Below are positions 33,734-44,363 of a DNA stretch of 64,000 nt, piece by piece. The notes below the pieces were generated by a model. It had not been told where the DNA came from. It made no database searches and was given only the letters and a program-made list of their open reading frames with translations. The DNA is from an uncultured Solobacterium sp. (GTDB taxonomy: Bacteria; Bacillota_I; Bacilli_A; Erysipelotrichales; Erysipelotrichaceae). Position numbers and translations under genes: made by a program. Positions within the stretch are counted from its first letter, which is position 1; every line of letters begins with the position of its first letter. Location: NCBI GenBank assembly GCA_905194705.1, contig CAJJTI010000001.1, forward strand, positions 62,001-126,000, given 5' to 3'.

Positions 33734-35977
33734 TTATACACAACGACTAAATCCACAACTCTTACATATAGTACAACCACCTTCATATATTAAATGGTCA
33801 CCACAATCTGGGCAAAGTTCGTGAGATTCTGTTCCATTAACAATAAATGTTTTTATTGCTCTTTTTACTCCATTCTTCCAGGTATTTAAAGTATCAGATT
33901 CAAAATGCATACCATCAATAATCTTGACTACTTTATCTAATTCAATTCCTCCTCTTAATAGAGCAGATATTAATTTAGCATAATTCCAGTATTCTTGATT
34001 AAAGATGCGAGACAATCCTCCTAATCGATTTGTATATCCATACTTATCGACATATTGAAAATCATATCGTTTACCAAATTCATCTTTTACCTTAATAATT
34101 TTACCTTCGGTAATAGTTGAGGGAATTGGAAAATCCTCAATATTATTAATTCCTGTAAATACTTCATAAGGTCTATCATCAACTAAACCTACAAATGCAA
34201 TCCAGTTTTCAGTTCCATTTTTAAATCTAATTAATTTAGCATCAATTGATTCTGGACGCTTCATTAATTCTTTACTTCCCATAGGTTTCTTAGATAAAAT
34301 AGCTCCTCTTTTACAACCTGCTCTATAAACAGTTACGCCTTTTAAATGATACTCTCATGCAAGTCTATAAATTCTTTCAACATCATCTATTGTAGCAGAT
34401 TCAGGTAAGTTTATTGTTGAGGAAATTGAAGCATCTATATATCTTTGTAAAGCAGCTTGAACTTGAATTCTCTCTGTATAAGGAATGTTCTCTGAAGTTA
34501 CTACATATTCTGGAAGTTGATTTTCAGGAACTCCTTTTGAAATGAAATTATTCTGGATAATTGGAGTATATACTTTATAAAGTTTCTCTTTATCAACTAA
34601 AGATTCTGTTTTTCTTGTATAAGAAGTTGCAAAAATAGGTTCACAACCTGTTGAAATTCCTAACATAGTAGCAATACTACCTGTAGGAGCACAAGTTAAT
34701 AACTGAGAATTACATAATCCTCTTAAAAGAACATTACTTCTTAATTCCTGATATCGAAGATTATTTTCCTTAGTATTAAGCGCTTGAAAGAAAGGTGTAT
34801 CTACAACTTTTGTATTAAACATTGGATATGCTCCTTTACTTATTGTTAGTTCATTAGAACTTTCCAAAGCTGAAAAGATCATTTCAGTTCCAATCATATT
34901 AATCCATTTAATAGATTCTTCACTGCCATACTTAATACCTAGTTTTATAAACATATCTGCTAATCCCATTACTCCTAGTCCAATCTGTCTCCAATTTTTA
35001 ACAGATTCTCTTTGCTCAATAAGAGGATGTAATGGAAGACCTTCATCAAGTACTTCATTTAATGCAACTACTGCTTTTTTAACAGTATCTTTAAATCCTA
35101 CAAAGTCAAATGTTTCACATTCTGTAACAAATTCTGCAAGATTTATACTTCCTAATAAACAACTACCGCCTGCAGGAAGTGGTTCTTCTGCACATGGATT
35201 TACTCCAGCAAAAGAAAAATCAGGGTTATTTGAGAGAAGATTTCAATTTTTAATAGCATCCCAGAATAAAATTCCAGGCTCTGCATAATCTCAATTCATC
35301 TCTGCTAATTTTCTAAAAATAGGATAAGCTTCAACTTCTTTAGTTATAACTTCTCCTGTATCTGTAATAAACTTAAGAATCAAAGTTTCTGCATTAATAA
35401 CAGATTTCATAAAGTTATCACTAACTCTAACAGAAATATTAGCTTTTGTAACTTTATCTAAATTTGACTTAAGTTCAATAAATTCTTCAAGATCTGGATG
35501 ATCACAAGATATTGAGATCATTAATGCCCCACGTCTTCCAGATTGTCCAATCAATCCAGTAATATATGAATAAAAATCCATAAAGCTAACTGCACCAGAT
35601 GTTGTTTTTGCTGCATTGTTTACTTTAGATCCTGTTGGACGGAGATTTGAAATATCAATTCCACATCCACCTCCATAACTAAAAGTACGAGCTAGCTTAG
35701 ATCCACATTCAAAAATAGATTCAAGATTATCTTGTGGAGGAGCAATTACATAGCAATTTGAATAAGTAATTTTTTTATTTTTAGAATTCAAACCTCTATT
35801 TGCTAAAATTCGTCCTCCAAAAATAAATTTCTTTTCTCTGATTAGTTTTTCGACTTCAGGATTATTATTACTTACTCGTTTAAACCACGCGTCTAATGAT
35901 TCATTTTCAAATCTATATTTATTATTTCAAATTGTTATTGCAAGTTCGTCTTTATTTAACCATTCTTCTATAGTCAT
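33734..35977 (-). CDS. nrdJ: Class II (adenosylcobalamin-dependent) ribonucleotide reductase
   Basis: 747 aa with five or more TGA = Trp codons (ITIWNNK, EMNWDYAE, LSNNPD context NWNLL, RLAWEYH). FGGRILANRG and NCYVIAPP mark the N-terminal domain; GGGCGIDIS and GQSGRRGALM follow; NPCAEEPLP carries the active-site Cys and Glu; LTCAPTGSIATMLG lies in the loop region. The C-terminal CPDCGD...CTICKSCG is a zinc ribbon typical of NrdJ. It reduces ribonucleotides; thioredoxin (24.6 kb) could supply electrons. Confidence 0.93.
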
Positions 35978-36009
35978 TTATATATAATTTTATATATAAA
36001 GAGAATAAA

Positions 36010-36033
36010 AGAGGCAGATTACTCTGCCCCTCT
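36010..36033 (-). terminator. Intrinsic terminator after the 183-aa gene
   Basis: On the - strand AGAGGGGCAGA, loop AGTAA, TCTGCCTCT then TTTATT. A GC-rich stem with a small bulge overlaps the stop codon of the gene at 36019 and precedes nrdJ, which starts about 35 nt further on. Confidence 0.65.
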
Positions 36034-36570
36034 ATTCTTTCTTTTACTGAGTTTTACATCAGATTGTTCTACTCCAAAGACAATATATTGCCCTTTTTCT
36101 GCCTTAGTAGAAGGCATATATTCAAGTTCAAAATCAATATCTTTAGTATTGTATACAGTTTTTGCATACACATTTTCACGAAAGTTACGAATTAAACTTT
36201 TAGCTAGATTTAACGCTTCAGTTTTGTTTACTGCTTCTCCAATCACTTCATGATTACGTTTTAAACGAATTTCAATAGTTCGATAAAGCTTACAACGTCC
36301 TTTACGTCTTGAACTAATAACTTTATAAGGTTTCTTACGAGTATCTTTAGTGCCAGATTTTATAGCAATAATAATACCAGCACCTTCAAAATCAAACATT
36401 CCTTTTTGTTCAAGAAAATCTGCAGCAAATATATTCATATCTTTAGTTAGAACTGGAGATCCAGATTTTTTTCAGCTTCTGGTAGCATCTTGTACTACAG
36501 TTATACCTTGTTTAAAAGCATTAATTTTAGCTTCATCTAAGGTATAAGCCTGAATTTCTAATTTGCGCAT
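36019..36570 (-). CDS. Conserved hypothetical protein, basic
   Basis: 183 aa with one TGA = Trp (ATRSWKKSG). The N terminus MRKLEIQAYTLDEAK resembles a YscQ-like/ferredoxin-like repeat; the centre is strongly basic (KDTRKKPYKVISSRRKGRC). No enzyme motif. The basic charge suggests nucleic-acid binding, but this is only inference. It starts 3 nt after the nuclease gene stop. Confidence 0.7.
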
Positions 36571-36572
36571 AT

Positions 36573-37592
36573 TTAAATAAATGTAACATCATCAGAATAA
36601 CCATTGATTTCACAATATGCAACCATTTTTAGAAGTCTACAAAATTCTAATCTACCTATATTAAGTATATCTGAATCAATATTAAAAACACTAGCTCTGT
36701 TAGAGCCTGTAGTTTCAACGGCAATAATATTAGCTTGAAAAGTCCAGTCTTTAGGAGTGTATCCATATTCTTTTTTACAGAATTGAAGTAACATCCATAG
36801 GTACATTCCCATCTGTCTATGATAATGAAAATTCCAAAAACTTCCATTCATAAATTGTTCAAGTAAATGACCCGTAGTCTTTAAATCATTAAGAGTAATT
36901 ATTTTATTATCTTTATCAATCGTCCAATTATCAGCTTTCATTTTTAATTTTAATATACATTTACTATTATTATATTCGCCAATAATATCTATGAACAAAG
37001 CATCTTCATTATAAGCTTCAAGACCTTCAGGTCTTACTAAGTTTACTATTGAAGGATTGTTAGATAACGATTCTAAACAATTACTGCAAATTGTACGATG
37101 TTTATCATTTAAAATTACTAAATCGCCTTCTATTAAATCTTTGCAGTTTTGATAATAATTTAATCCAGATTTTATTATATTTTGGATTCTACTCTCATTT
37201 AAATTATTTTTATAATAATCTATATCAATACAGCTTTTAGTAATAGATTCTCTAATAGTATAACCTTGTTTTCTATATTTAATAATACTATCTATTACCA
37301 TACCTAATTTTGCTGTAGGCTTATTATATGAATCACCTAATTTAAAAGACTCTGGTTGTAAAAATAATTCATGTATAGCTGTTCCTAATTCTAAAGAATT
37401 AGTTGATTTATTTTCTATACCATTATTATATAAACTTGGACTACCACCCTGATCAGGATTTATATATTTTAATCTAGAATTTGATATATAATTAGAATAA
37501 GAGCTTGAGAAATATTCTGCATCACTTATTTTACTTCTATATACACTTTCTAAGACTGGACTAAGTTTTATATCATTTAAGTTAATTGTCAT
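36573..37592 (-). CDS. PD-(D/E)XK exonuclease-like protein
   Basis: 339 aa. LELGTAIHELFLQPESF resembles the conserved helix of RecE/exonuclease VIII-type nucleases (G.a.H.ll.Pe.F). The central DALFIDIIGE...LKLKMKADN and ITLNDLKTTG supply the D...DxK catalytic set. It probably acts in recombination or host-DNA processing beside the SSB-like and Sak4-like genes. No TGA in frame. Confidence 0.75.
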   Translation of the reverse strand: MTINLNDIKLSPVLESVYRSKISDAEYFSSSYSNYISNSRLKYINPDQGGSPSLYNNGIENKSTNSLELGTAIHELFLQPESFKLGDSYNKPTAKLGMVIDSIIKYRKQGYTIRESITKSCIDIDYYKNNLNESRIQNIIKSGLNYYQNCKDLIEGDLVILNDKHRTICSNCLESLSNNPSIVNLVRPEGLEAYNEDALFIDIIGEYNNSKCILKLKMKADNWTIDKDNKIITLNDLKTTGHLLEQFMNGSFWNFHYHRQMGMYLWMLLQFCKKEYGYTPKDWTFQANIIAVETTGSNRASVFNIDSDILNIGRLEFCRLLKMVAYCEINGYSDDVTFI

Positions 37593-37875
37593 TTTCCTTG
37601 CGTTTTGTCGCTGGACTACAACCTAAATAATAAGCTATATGAAGCTGGCTTTTCATGTATTTAGATAACTTATATTTCTTAGCTACTTCATTTAAGATAT
37701 TTTCTGCAATATCATCATCTAAAAAGTAGTTTTCAAAATGAATGTTCTTCTTGCCATCTGACATAATTTCTGCATTTTCAACTAAAATATCAAAGTCTGC
37801 AGAAGGTTCAGCTAATTTATAGGCTTTTATATAGGCTTCATGTAAGGCCAGTTCTAATTTATCCTTTAAGTTCAT
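37582..37875 (-). CDS. Hypothetical protein
   Basis: 97 aa, helical, acidic middle and Lys/Arg-rich end (CSPATKRKENDN). It overlaps the nuclease gene by 11 nt and its upstream neighbour by 1 nt. Function unknown. Confidence 0.68.
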   Translation of the reverse strand: MNLKDKLELALHEAYIKAYKLAEPSADFDILVENAEIMSDGKKNIHFENYFLDDDIAENILNEVAKKYKLSKYMKSQLHIAYYLGCSPATKRKENDN

Positions 37876-38642
37876 TACTTAATAGGTATTTTAAGATCAT
37901 AAATTCTACGATGTCCTACTTGATAATACTGATTATGAGGAGCATCCATTAAATAACAGAATATTCCCGCATTAGTAATTTCTTTATAGTTATCATATTT
38001 ATCGTCAATCATAATAGTAATTCCTTTGCTCTTAATAGCTTCTACTTTACTAGCATTCCAAGGTACTGTAATTACAGGAGCACAAGGTAAACCATTTTTT
38101 TGTAAACTTTCTTGAATCCATTCTGTTGGAATATTTCTTGCAGTTACATAATAGTCTACTTCAAAAGAGGGTCTATGTAATACAGGAATATTAATCCAAA
38201 ACTCTTTATCTGATTCTAACTCATGTAGATGTTCAGACATCTGATAGTTTGCATTCCAGTAAGGATTCATAGCAACACCAAACTTGTCTTCATAAGCTTT
38301 GTTGAAATCAAATACTACATTATCGAGATCTAATCCAACAATAGGCTTATCGATAGGAGCCATAACTCTATCATCTCCTTGAGGATATATATGATAGAAT
38401 TCACATAATATCAATGCGTTAGTAGCTACTTCAGCCATTTCTAAAAGTCCCTCGTTTGTATAATCAATACCTCGTTCAAATTGATTTAAATGTTTCTTAA
38501 GAGATGAAAGAACATCTGTCCATTTCATACCTCTCTTCCATTCATTTTCTTGGTACTTACTTAATTTGCTTGTAAGAATTTTGTTGACCTCCTCAATTCC
38601 ATATTGTGGAGTCAAATCGTATCTAATCTTTTGTTGTTCCAT
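37875..38642 (-). CDS. dATP/dGTP diphosphohydrolase-like (DUF5664) domain fused to a HAD nucleotidase-like domain
   Basis: 255 aa. The N-terminal half (about 30-95) has KWTDVLSSLKKHLNQFERG and LLEMAEVATNALIL, the pattern of DUF5664 dATP/dGTP diphosphohydrolases. The C-terminal half starts VGLDLDNVVFDFNKAY (HAD DxDxV nucleophile), then YYVTARN (motif II Thr) and ITIMIDDKYDN (motif IV), as in 5'(3')-deoxyribonucleotidases. A fused dNTP-to-nucleoside path would feed host nucleotides into the pool; the substrate is not visible from sequence. Confidence 0.75.
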   Translation of the reverse strand: MEQQKIRYDLTPQYGIEEVNKILTSKLSKYQENEWKRGMKWTDVLSSLKKHLNQFERGIDYTNEGLLEMAEVATNALILCEFYHIYPQGDDRVMAPIDKPIVGLDLDNVVFDFNKAYEDKFGVAMNPYWNANYQMSEHLHELESDKEFWINIPVLHRPSFEVDYYVTARNIPTEWIQESLQKNGLPCAPVITVPWNASKVEAIKSKGITIMIDDKYDNYKEITNAGIFCYLMDAPHNQYYQVGHRRIYDLKIPIK

Positions 38643-38829
38643 CTTTGCTAGATAATGCTTCTAAAAATATTTCACATAACTTTCCAGACAAACCTAATTG
38701 AGTTTTTGCATCAACTTGAGGTTCAAATCGAGGGACGTAATTTAATTCATCCTTCTCTTCATCATATGTAAATACAATAATGATTTTTTGTCCAGAAGCA
38801 GAGGTGAACACTACTCTACAACTATCCAT
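38623..38829 (-). CDS. Small hypothetical protein
   Basis: 68 aa, starts MDSCRVVFTSASGQ, beta-rich then helical (GKLCEIFLEAL). It overlaps both neighbours (20 nt and 8 nt). Function unknown. Confidence 0.66.
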   Translation of the reverse strand: MDSCRVVFTSASGQKIIIVFTYDEEKDELNYVPRFEPQVDAKTQLGLSGKLCEIFLEALSSKDGTTKD

Positions 38830-39217
38830 TAATTAATTTTGATAAGAGTTCATAGAAAAAGTCTTTATCCATGATTACTACTTCTCCTGCAGAACCAAAT
38901 ACTTTTTCTTTCTTAACTTGTTTATTTCAAATTACAATAAAAGGTTTATCTTTTAAAGGACATTCTTTTTTAATAGCATGATATTGAGGTGTATTAACAG
39001 TATTTTTCAATTGTATATAACATGGTAACTTACCACTGCGATCAACTAAATCCACTTTTTTGTCATCCATACTCTTAGACTCAGATCTTGATGTAACTAC
39101 ATCTGTAAATCCAAGATTTCTAAGTTCCTGAGCAATTTTTGTCTCATATCTATGTCCTTTATTTCTACAGTATGCTCCTGTTTTCTTTTTCTGAGATGTA
39201 GTTTTTTGCTTTTTCAA
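38822..39217 (-). CDS. Small PD-(D/E)XK nuclease, Holliday-junction-resolvase-like
   Basis: 131 aa with one TGA = Trp (FIVIWNKQ). GHRYETKIAQELRNLGF, then SRSESKSMDDKKVDLV and CYIQLKN make the E...D...(Q/E)xK arrangement of archaeal-Hjc-like and phage PD-(D/E)XK nucleases. It overlaps the primase gene by 53 nt, unusually long. It could resolve recombination intermediates. Confidence 0.75.
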
Positions 39218-40193
39218 TTAATTCTAAAGTTTTAGTCCTTCCATACATTTTATAAAAATCTGATATATCCTTAGCTTTATAATGTCTAGGTATAAATAAT
39301 ACATGTACGTCAGGAAATTTCTTACGAATTTTATTCATGTTTTCAATTCCAGCAAGGTCATTATCATAGAATAAAATTATCTTGTTGAATTTAGACTTTA
39401 ACTTTGTATATTGAGCTTCAGTTAAAAAACAATTTTCAGAAATTGGAGCTATTGCAGGAATTTTATCACATGAATAAAGAGTCATAACATCCTTTAAAGA
39501 TTTCGTTACAACTAAATATTCTCCTCCATTTTTTGGAAGTGCATGAGCACCTTGTAATCTAAATGACTTTCAATTTGAAATAAACTTATACTTTATATTT
39601 CCAGGAAAATATATACGTCAACGTTCTATATCTTCTCGAATACCTCCATAATATCCAAATACTAATTGTCGATCTTTATGTAAACTAAATATACTTCCAT
39701 TTAAAAATACATTTTTACATGAAAATACATGAAACTTTTTTAATATAGTTTTATCTATACCATATTTAGATCACCATTCAAGTTCATAATCTTCTCAAGA
39801 TTTATCTTCAATTTGAATAACAGCTTGAGTAGTATCATTAAATTTTTGATTTGTATATTTAATAAGAGGTTTATTTATAGTTAAATTTTTGCGGGAAACT
39901 ATTCCAAAGTCATTAGCAATTATTTGTAAAGCCTTGCCATAAGGACAATCGAATTTATACATTACAACCGAAATAAAATTTCCATAAAAGTCTCCACGAA
40001 AATCTTTAAATATTAAATCTCCTTTCCTATTCCTATAAAATGCGCAGGTAGGTTTACTATCTTGCCTTAATGGAGACTTGAACAATCCTTTTTTTACAGG
40101 AATGCCCAAGTAATGCTCCATTAAAGTTTCTTCACTAACTTTACTTAAAATAAGTTCTTTAGTGATATTTATCGGTTCTAATGTAAAGACCAT
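39165..40193 (-). CDS. DnaG-type DNA primase
   Basis: 342 aa after TGA = Trp (KSWEDYELEWWSKYG, ERWRIYF, SNWKSF). The N-terminal part has SPLRQDSKPTCAFYRNRKG, a primase-like zinc/N-terminal motif; the C-terminal TOPRIM has LVVTKSLKDVMTLY and ILFYDNDLAGIENM (DxD). Short for DnaG and without a helicase domain. It works with the DnaB-like helicase at 43.2-44.4 kb. Confidence 0.85.
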
Positions 40194-40215
40194 TAAAATT
40201 TAACTATATTATTTT

Positions 40216-40881
40216 TTAGAATGGTAGGTCATCTTCTGAGCCTTTTACATTAAACGTTTCCTTAAGATCGTCTAAATCCTTATCCCGTTCTTTCATGTTA
40301 GTAGGTTGTGCAGAGTTAGCATTCTCAATATCAGTCTTTTCTCTAGCAGTTAAAGTTAAATCTTCGCCAATAACTTTTGTTCTACTACGAACAACTCCAT
40401 CCTTGCCTACTGATGCAACATACTTAGGCATATTAGCAAAACCTTTATAAGGAATTAACTTGATTTGAGTTTCTTTACCAACAGAACCTGCTAAATTTTC
40501 CTTTAAATATTTAGCAAGAGCCTTAAAGCTACTTACTTCAATCTTTTCTCCTGCAGCAATTTTTGCACCTAATTCGGGATTAAGAGCATTAATGATCTGA
40601 GTAATTTTAACCATAAAGTTTTCCATTTCAGATGGATTTTCTCCATACTGAGTTGTAGCTCTCTGAGTACAATTACTTATATTACTTGGATCAAAAATAG
40701 TTTCTCGATGCTGGATACCGTCCTTTGTTTCAAATAATAAAACAAAAGCATCAGAATTACCTTCACTCTGACTAGCTACTCATTCAATACCTTTATAGGT
40801 TACATTATGAATTCCTCCACGAAGGAAAGTAGAAGTTACTTGATTTGCATTCTTTGCTACACTAAAATCAAACATTGACAT
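40216..40881 (-). CDS. Single-stranded DNA-binding-like protein
   Basis: 221 aa with one TGA = Trp (GIEWVAS). Beta-rich N-terminal half, helical middle, and an acidic C-terminal tail ending DDLPF, very like the DDIPF tip by which bacterial SSB recruits partner proteins. Its position between primase and recombination ATPase agrees. The OB fold itself cannot be confirmed by eye. Confidence 0.72.
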
Positions 40882-40893
40882 ATTCTTACAATT

Positions 40894-41349
40894 TTAAATT
40901 TTTAATAAGTCTGAATTTTCTGTATCTAAATCGGTATCAGCTTTAGAAAGATCTGATTCATCAATCTTAATCATTTTAAACATACCAGGCCTACATTCCT
41001 CTATTTTAAAGAGTTGACCATATTTAGATAAAATTGTTTTTTGAGTCCCTTTAAAAGAGACTGTATTACTTTTTGTTAATTTATTCCCATTTTCAGGATC
41101 TGAAAACACTTCAGCTTTACCGATAACTGGGATTGTAAGCTCGTTACTTTTTTGGATATAATTAACTGCTATCCTATCTCCGCATTGTGCAGATAATAAA
41201 CTAACGGCTTTAGGAGACATAATTAACTTACTATCTCCTATCTCTACAATTGGTAAATCTATATTATCATATTTTGAAGGCACTTTAACAACTTTAACAT
41301 TTGTAACAGCCTTCGATTCTTCGTCAAATTCAAAAGATACCTTTAACAT
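40894..41349 (-). CDS. Hypothetical protein in the replication cluster
   Basis: 151 aa, no Trp codon at all. Beta-rich start (LKVSFEFDEESKAVTNVKVVKV), acidic C-terminal tail (DESDLSKADTDLDTENSDLL). Possibly a second DNA-binding or annealing factor; this is inferred from its place between the SSB-like and Sak4-like genes only. Confidence 0.68.
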   Translation of the reverse strand: MLKVSFEFDEESKAVTNVKVVKVPSKYDNIDLPIVEIGDSKLIMSPKAVSLLSAQCGDRIAVNYIQKSNELTIPVIGKAEVFSDPENGNKLTKSNTVSFKGTQKTILSKYGQLFKIEECRPGMFKMIKIDESDLSKADTDLDTENSDLLKI

Positions 41350-41359
41350 AATCCTTAGA

Positions 41360-42028
41360 TTATATATTAACTTCTACAGGATTTAAAAGTGAAGGATAAA
41401 TTCTTTCCCAATGAAATTCAATATTTCCATCTTCCTTCATTTCTCCTAATACTACATCTGCATTTCGTAAATGTTCTGGTCTAGCACCACATTCTACAAA
41501 TTTATCATTTGTATTAAAACTTAGAATAGTATTTGAATCTTCATCTCTATCTAAATAACCAATAGCATCTGACTTTGAAGCAAGAATTCTACCTGCTTTT
41601 CCAAATAAGTCAATAGTCTTTGCAGTCATATCAGTATTACCGATTGCTGAATCCTTTGTATGACAAATAAGAATAATATTAGGTGCACATTTAGATACCA
41701 TATCAATAACCATCTCTAATGCCTTACGAAGAGCGCTATATCCTGCTCCCATTGGTGCATCAAGTACGTCATCTCCTGTAAACTTTTGTCCTGCAGGACT
41801 ATTTAAATATAACTTTAAAGCTAATGGTTTAACCATTTCTTCAAGTCTAGTAATTGTATCCAATACAATAAACTTATAAGGATATTTAGCTTCCTTAATT
41901 GCAGCACAAATTTCTTTTAAATCTTTAACAGAAGATGCTTTTACCTTTACAGCATCAATATAATCATATCCACCCCCTTCAAGGTCGATACATAATGCTC
42001 CAGGAAGATTAGCACAAGCTGTGCTTTT
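41360..42028 (-). CDS. Sak4-like RecA-fold recombination ATPase, exon 2
   Basis: The 3' exon (222 codons plus stop) of a 251-aa P-loop protein whose 5' exon is 43150-43236. It starts KSTACANLPGALCIDLEGGG; KFIVLDTITRLEE is Walker B, and NIILICHTKDS is the RecA-like motif after it. Phage Sak4 proteins are single-strand annealing/recombination ATPases that work with SSB, which is encoded two genes downstream. Confidence 0.85.
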   Translation of the reverse strand, partial: KSTACANLPGALCIDLEGGGYDYIDAVKVKASSVKDLKEICAAIKEAKYPYKFIVLDTITRLEEMVKPLALKLYLNSPAGQKFTGDDVLDAPMGAGYSALRKALEMVIDMVSKCAPNIILICHTKDSAIGNTDMTAKTIDLFGKAGRILASKSDAIGYLDRDEDSNTILSFNTNDKFVECGARPEHLRNADVVLGEMKEDGNIEFHWERIYPSLLNPVEVNI

Positions 42029-42194
42029 CAATTTTGTTATCGTAGAGCTTTTTATCTCTACTTCTATAAGTTTCCTTATAGTTCAGCGTACATTTTTATC
42101 CCATAAGGATAATGGACACTCTTGGGAAGATTATATTCTGTATAACAGGTTCACTTCCTACGCGTTACACTACCATTATATATTATTACAACAG

Positions 42195-42998
42195 TTAGCA
42201 CGGTATTTTCATAAATTTATCATATTTACGTACAAGATAAACATTAACGCTCTTATATATAAAATCCTTAAATTTTAATTGGTTGGATCTTCCTGATAAA
42301 TATAAAACATATATTGAATTTTTTCTATTTTTTATTTCTTTACAGATAGGTCTACATAGTATGTTATATTTTGCCAATATAGATTTTAAATCTTCTAAGA
42401 ATATTTTAGAATTACAACATATTGAACATACACTAAATCCTGTAGATTTTATAGTTATACACCCATCTCCATCAAAATATCCACAAATGAAAGATGATTT
42501 AAATTCATCAGGAATATCTGGAAAATGATAGTCATTATGAGATTTATTTTCTATAAATCCTAATTTAGTTAGATCACTATACATTATAGTACTAGTAATA
42601 GTTAGTTTACTAGAATTTTTATATTGTTTTATATTTAATTTTTTACCTATTAAATTTTTATAGTATTCTAATATATATTTATCTTTTGTCTGAATCCCAA
42701 TTCCTATTTGTTTATTGTAAGGAGTTGTACAAATATACCCATCTGCCATTAAAAATCCTAAAAAGTATGCTTTATCATGAGAATCAATTTTACTAAAGAA
42801 ATTTTGATTATAGCAGTTGTTCTTAGTTATTTTGTGTTTTCTAGTTGGAGTATAAAATCCAAACCTAATTAACCCATTTATCATTGTTTTATAACTAAGG
42901 TTATAGTGTATAGCTGTTTCCTTAAGAGAGTGTGTATTTAAATAATTTGAACACTCTTGTAATAATTCATACGAATATTTTTGTCTTTTAATTTGCAT
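42195..42998 (-). CDS. Intron-encoded LAGLIDADG homing endonuclease
   Basis: 267 aa with two LAGLIDADG motifs: AYFLGFLMADGYI (about 78-90) and FICGYFDGDGCI (about 170-181), each with the acidic catalytic residue. The N-terminal ELLQECSNYLNTHSLKETAI is a helix-turn-helix-like region. A two-motif monomeric enzyme expected to cut the intronless allele. It contains no Trp codon. Confidence 0.9.
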   Translation of the reverse strand: MQIKRQKYSYELLQECSNYLNTHSLKETAIHYNLSYKTMINGLIRFGFYTPTRKHKITKNNCYNQNFFSKIDSHDKAYFLGFLMADGYICTTPYNKQIGIGIQTKDKYILEYYKNLIGKKLNIKQYKNSSKLTITSTIMYSDLTKLGFIENKSHNDYHFPDIPDEFKSSFICGYFDGDGCITIKSTGFSVCSICCNSKIFLEDLKSILAKYNILCRPICKEIKNRKNSIYVLYLSGRSNQLKFKDFIYKSVNVYLVRKYDKFMKIPC

Positions 42999-43029
42999 AA
43001 TAATTATTTTAGTTTAAAAATTAATAATG

Positions 43030-43060
43030 CAAATTTACATAAAGATTCTGGAAATTCCAA
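43030..43060 (-). promoter_or_regulatory. Bacteroides-type promoter for the LAGLIDADG gene
   Basis: On the - strand TTG, 20 nt, TAAATTTG, about 30 nt before the endonuclease ATG and inside the intron. Confidence 0.68.
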
Positions 43061-43149
43061 CTAAGAATGTAAATATATGGCAAATTTTTAGAATTCACCG
43101 TTTTTGCCCATTCATAAGTATTATATTACTATAATACACGGCGAAAGCC

Positions 43150-43236
43150 ACCGTATTTTGGTTTTGAGAAAATAATTAAATTTCTTGGGTCCTGAGTTTC
43201 TGCAGGAATTTTGTTTGTTGGTAATGTGATAGCCAT
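43150..43236 (-). CDS. Sak4-like recombination ATPase, exon 1
   Basis: 29 codons from ATG 43236 (3 nt after the helicase stop): MAITLPTNKIPAETQDPRNL then IIFSKPKYG. The last residues are the first half of Walker A; without splicing the frame meets TAG after seven more codons. Too short to be found by ordinary gene calling. The join to exon 2 gives SKPKYGKST. Confidence 0.85.
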
Positions 43237-43238
43237 AT

Positions 43239-44363
43239 TTAAAATTTGAATATTGGTTTTTGTAAGCTATCTTTTTCTTCTGCATCTTTTGCAGCTGTAT
43301 CTTTTGTTATTTCATCTTCTAACTTCTCATCTTTTCAAGATTGATATACTTCATAATTAATACTTCCTGGATCAGGAAGTTCCTCAAATCGTCCTAAACT
43401 ACCTTGAAAGCCAGTACAAAAAACTTTATTTGCAACTCCAAATCGATGTTTTAATAATATTAATCCACGCATAGCAGAACCTAAAGATTCTTCTGGATAT
43501 TCTTTATTAATGATAGTATATCCTCTATAAGTACTACGTTGATGTTTTATAGGATTATATACTGCAACACAAATATTACAGTCATTACCTGCATTACCAG
43601 AATCCTTAACATCATCAAGGGTTGGCTCTGCAAGATCCATTTTTAATCTATTTACATCACTTGTGTTTCTATTTTCTTGCATAATAAAGTCAATAGATAT
43701 TCCACACTTTTCTCTAAAATAAACGCAGTATTGCGAGGTTTGATCAATTTCCTGTTTTTTAGTTCTACCATCAACTGGAGTTAATAAACCAGCATGATCA
43801 ATTATTACATTTATTATTTTATCGGGATTACTTGGAATATAAATATTTCTTCTACCTTCATCAATATCTTGAAAAGTACCTCATTGTTTTAGAAGTTCTT
43901 TCATATTACCATAGAAAGTATTAGAACTTAGCTGTTTATCAAAGATAATAAGCTTATGTATGATTGAGTTTAGTCATACTCTGGACTCTTGAATATACTT
44001 ATAATATTTATCAGATAGTTTTTCTCGAACGGACATTAGTGTCATATAAGAAATTTCTATTCCATAAGTATCATATATATATAGATTAAGCAATTTAGCA
44101 AGTAAAACTTTCGAACTCATTTCCAGACTAAAATATACATGTACAATATCTCTATCTGGATAATCTCGTAATATACGATATAAATCAGAATATATTACAT
44201 ATGAACTTTTACCTGAACCACTTTGTCCAAATATTAATTTGTAAACTCCTTTTTGGAATCCGCCTGTATATCAATCCAACTTTGGCAATCCAGTTTTTAA
44301 ACCTAAGTTTCTACCTTCTCTACCATTGTCAATTTCAGAATATAATTCATCTACAATAGACAT
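43239..44363 (-). CDS. DnaB-like replicative helicase
   Basis: 374 aa with TGA = Trp (KLDWYTGGF, SRVWLNS, LKQWGTF, YQSWKDE). LDWYTGGFQKG leads into Walker A IFGQSGSGKSSYV (about 42-54); VYFSLEMSS is the DnaB H1a-type motif; NVIIDHAGLL is Walker B; FIMQENRNTSDV resembles the H3/H4 region. RecA-type helicase core with little N-terminal domain. Its start is coupled (TAATG) to the 201-aa gene, a possible loader. Confidence 0.87.

Larger units (their letters stand above)
42029..43149 (-). ncRNA. Group I intron with LAGLIDADG gene, in the Walker A loop of the Sak4-like gene
   Basis: 1121 nt. Exon 1 ends TACGGT and the intron ends TTG before AAA AGC ACA, so splicing gives KPKYG-KSTACAN and restores Walker A. 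The 5' part has GGGCAAAAACGGTGAA and the 3' part CCTGTTATACAG and GCTGAACTATAAGG. These core words differ from the other introns here, suggesting a separate origin. The intron holds one endonuclease gene with its own promoter. Confidence 0.83.
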
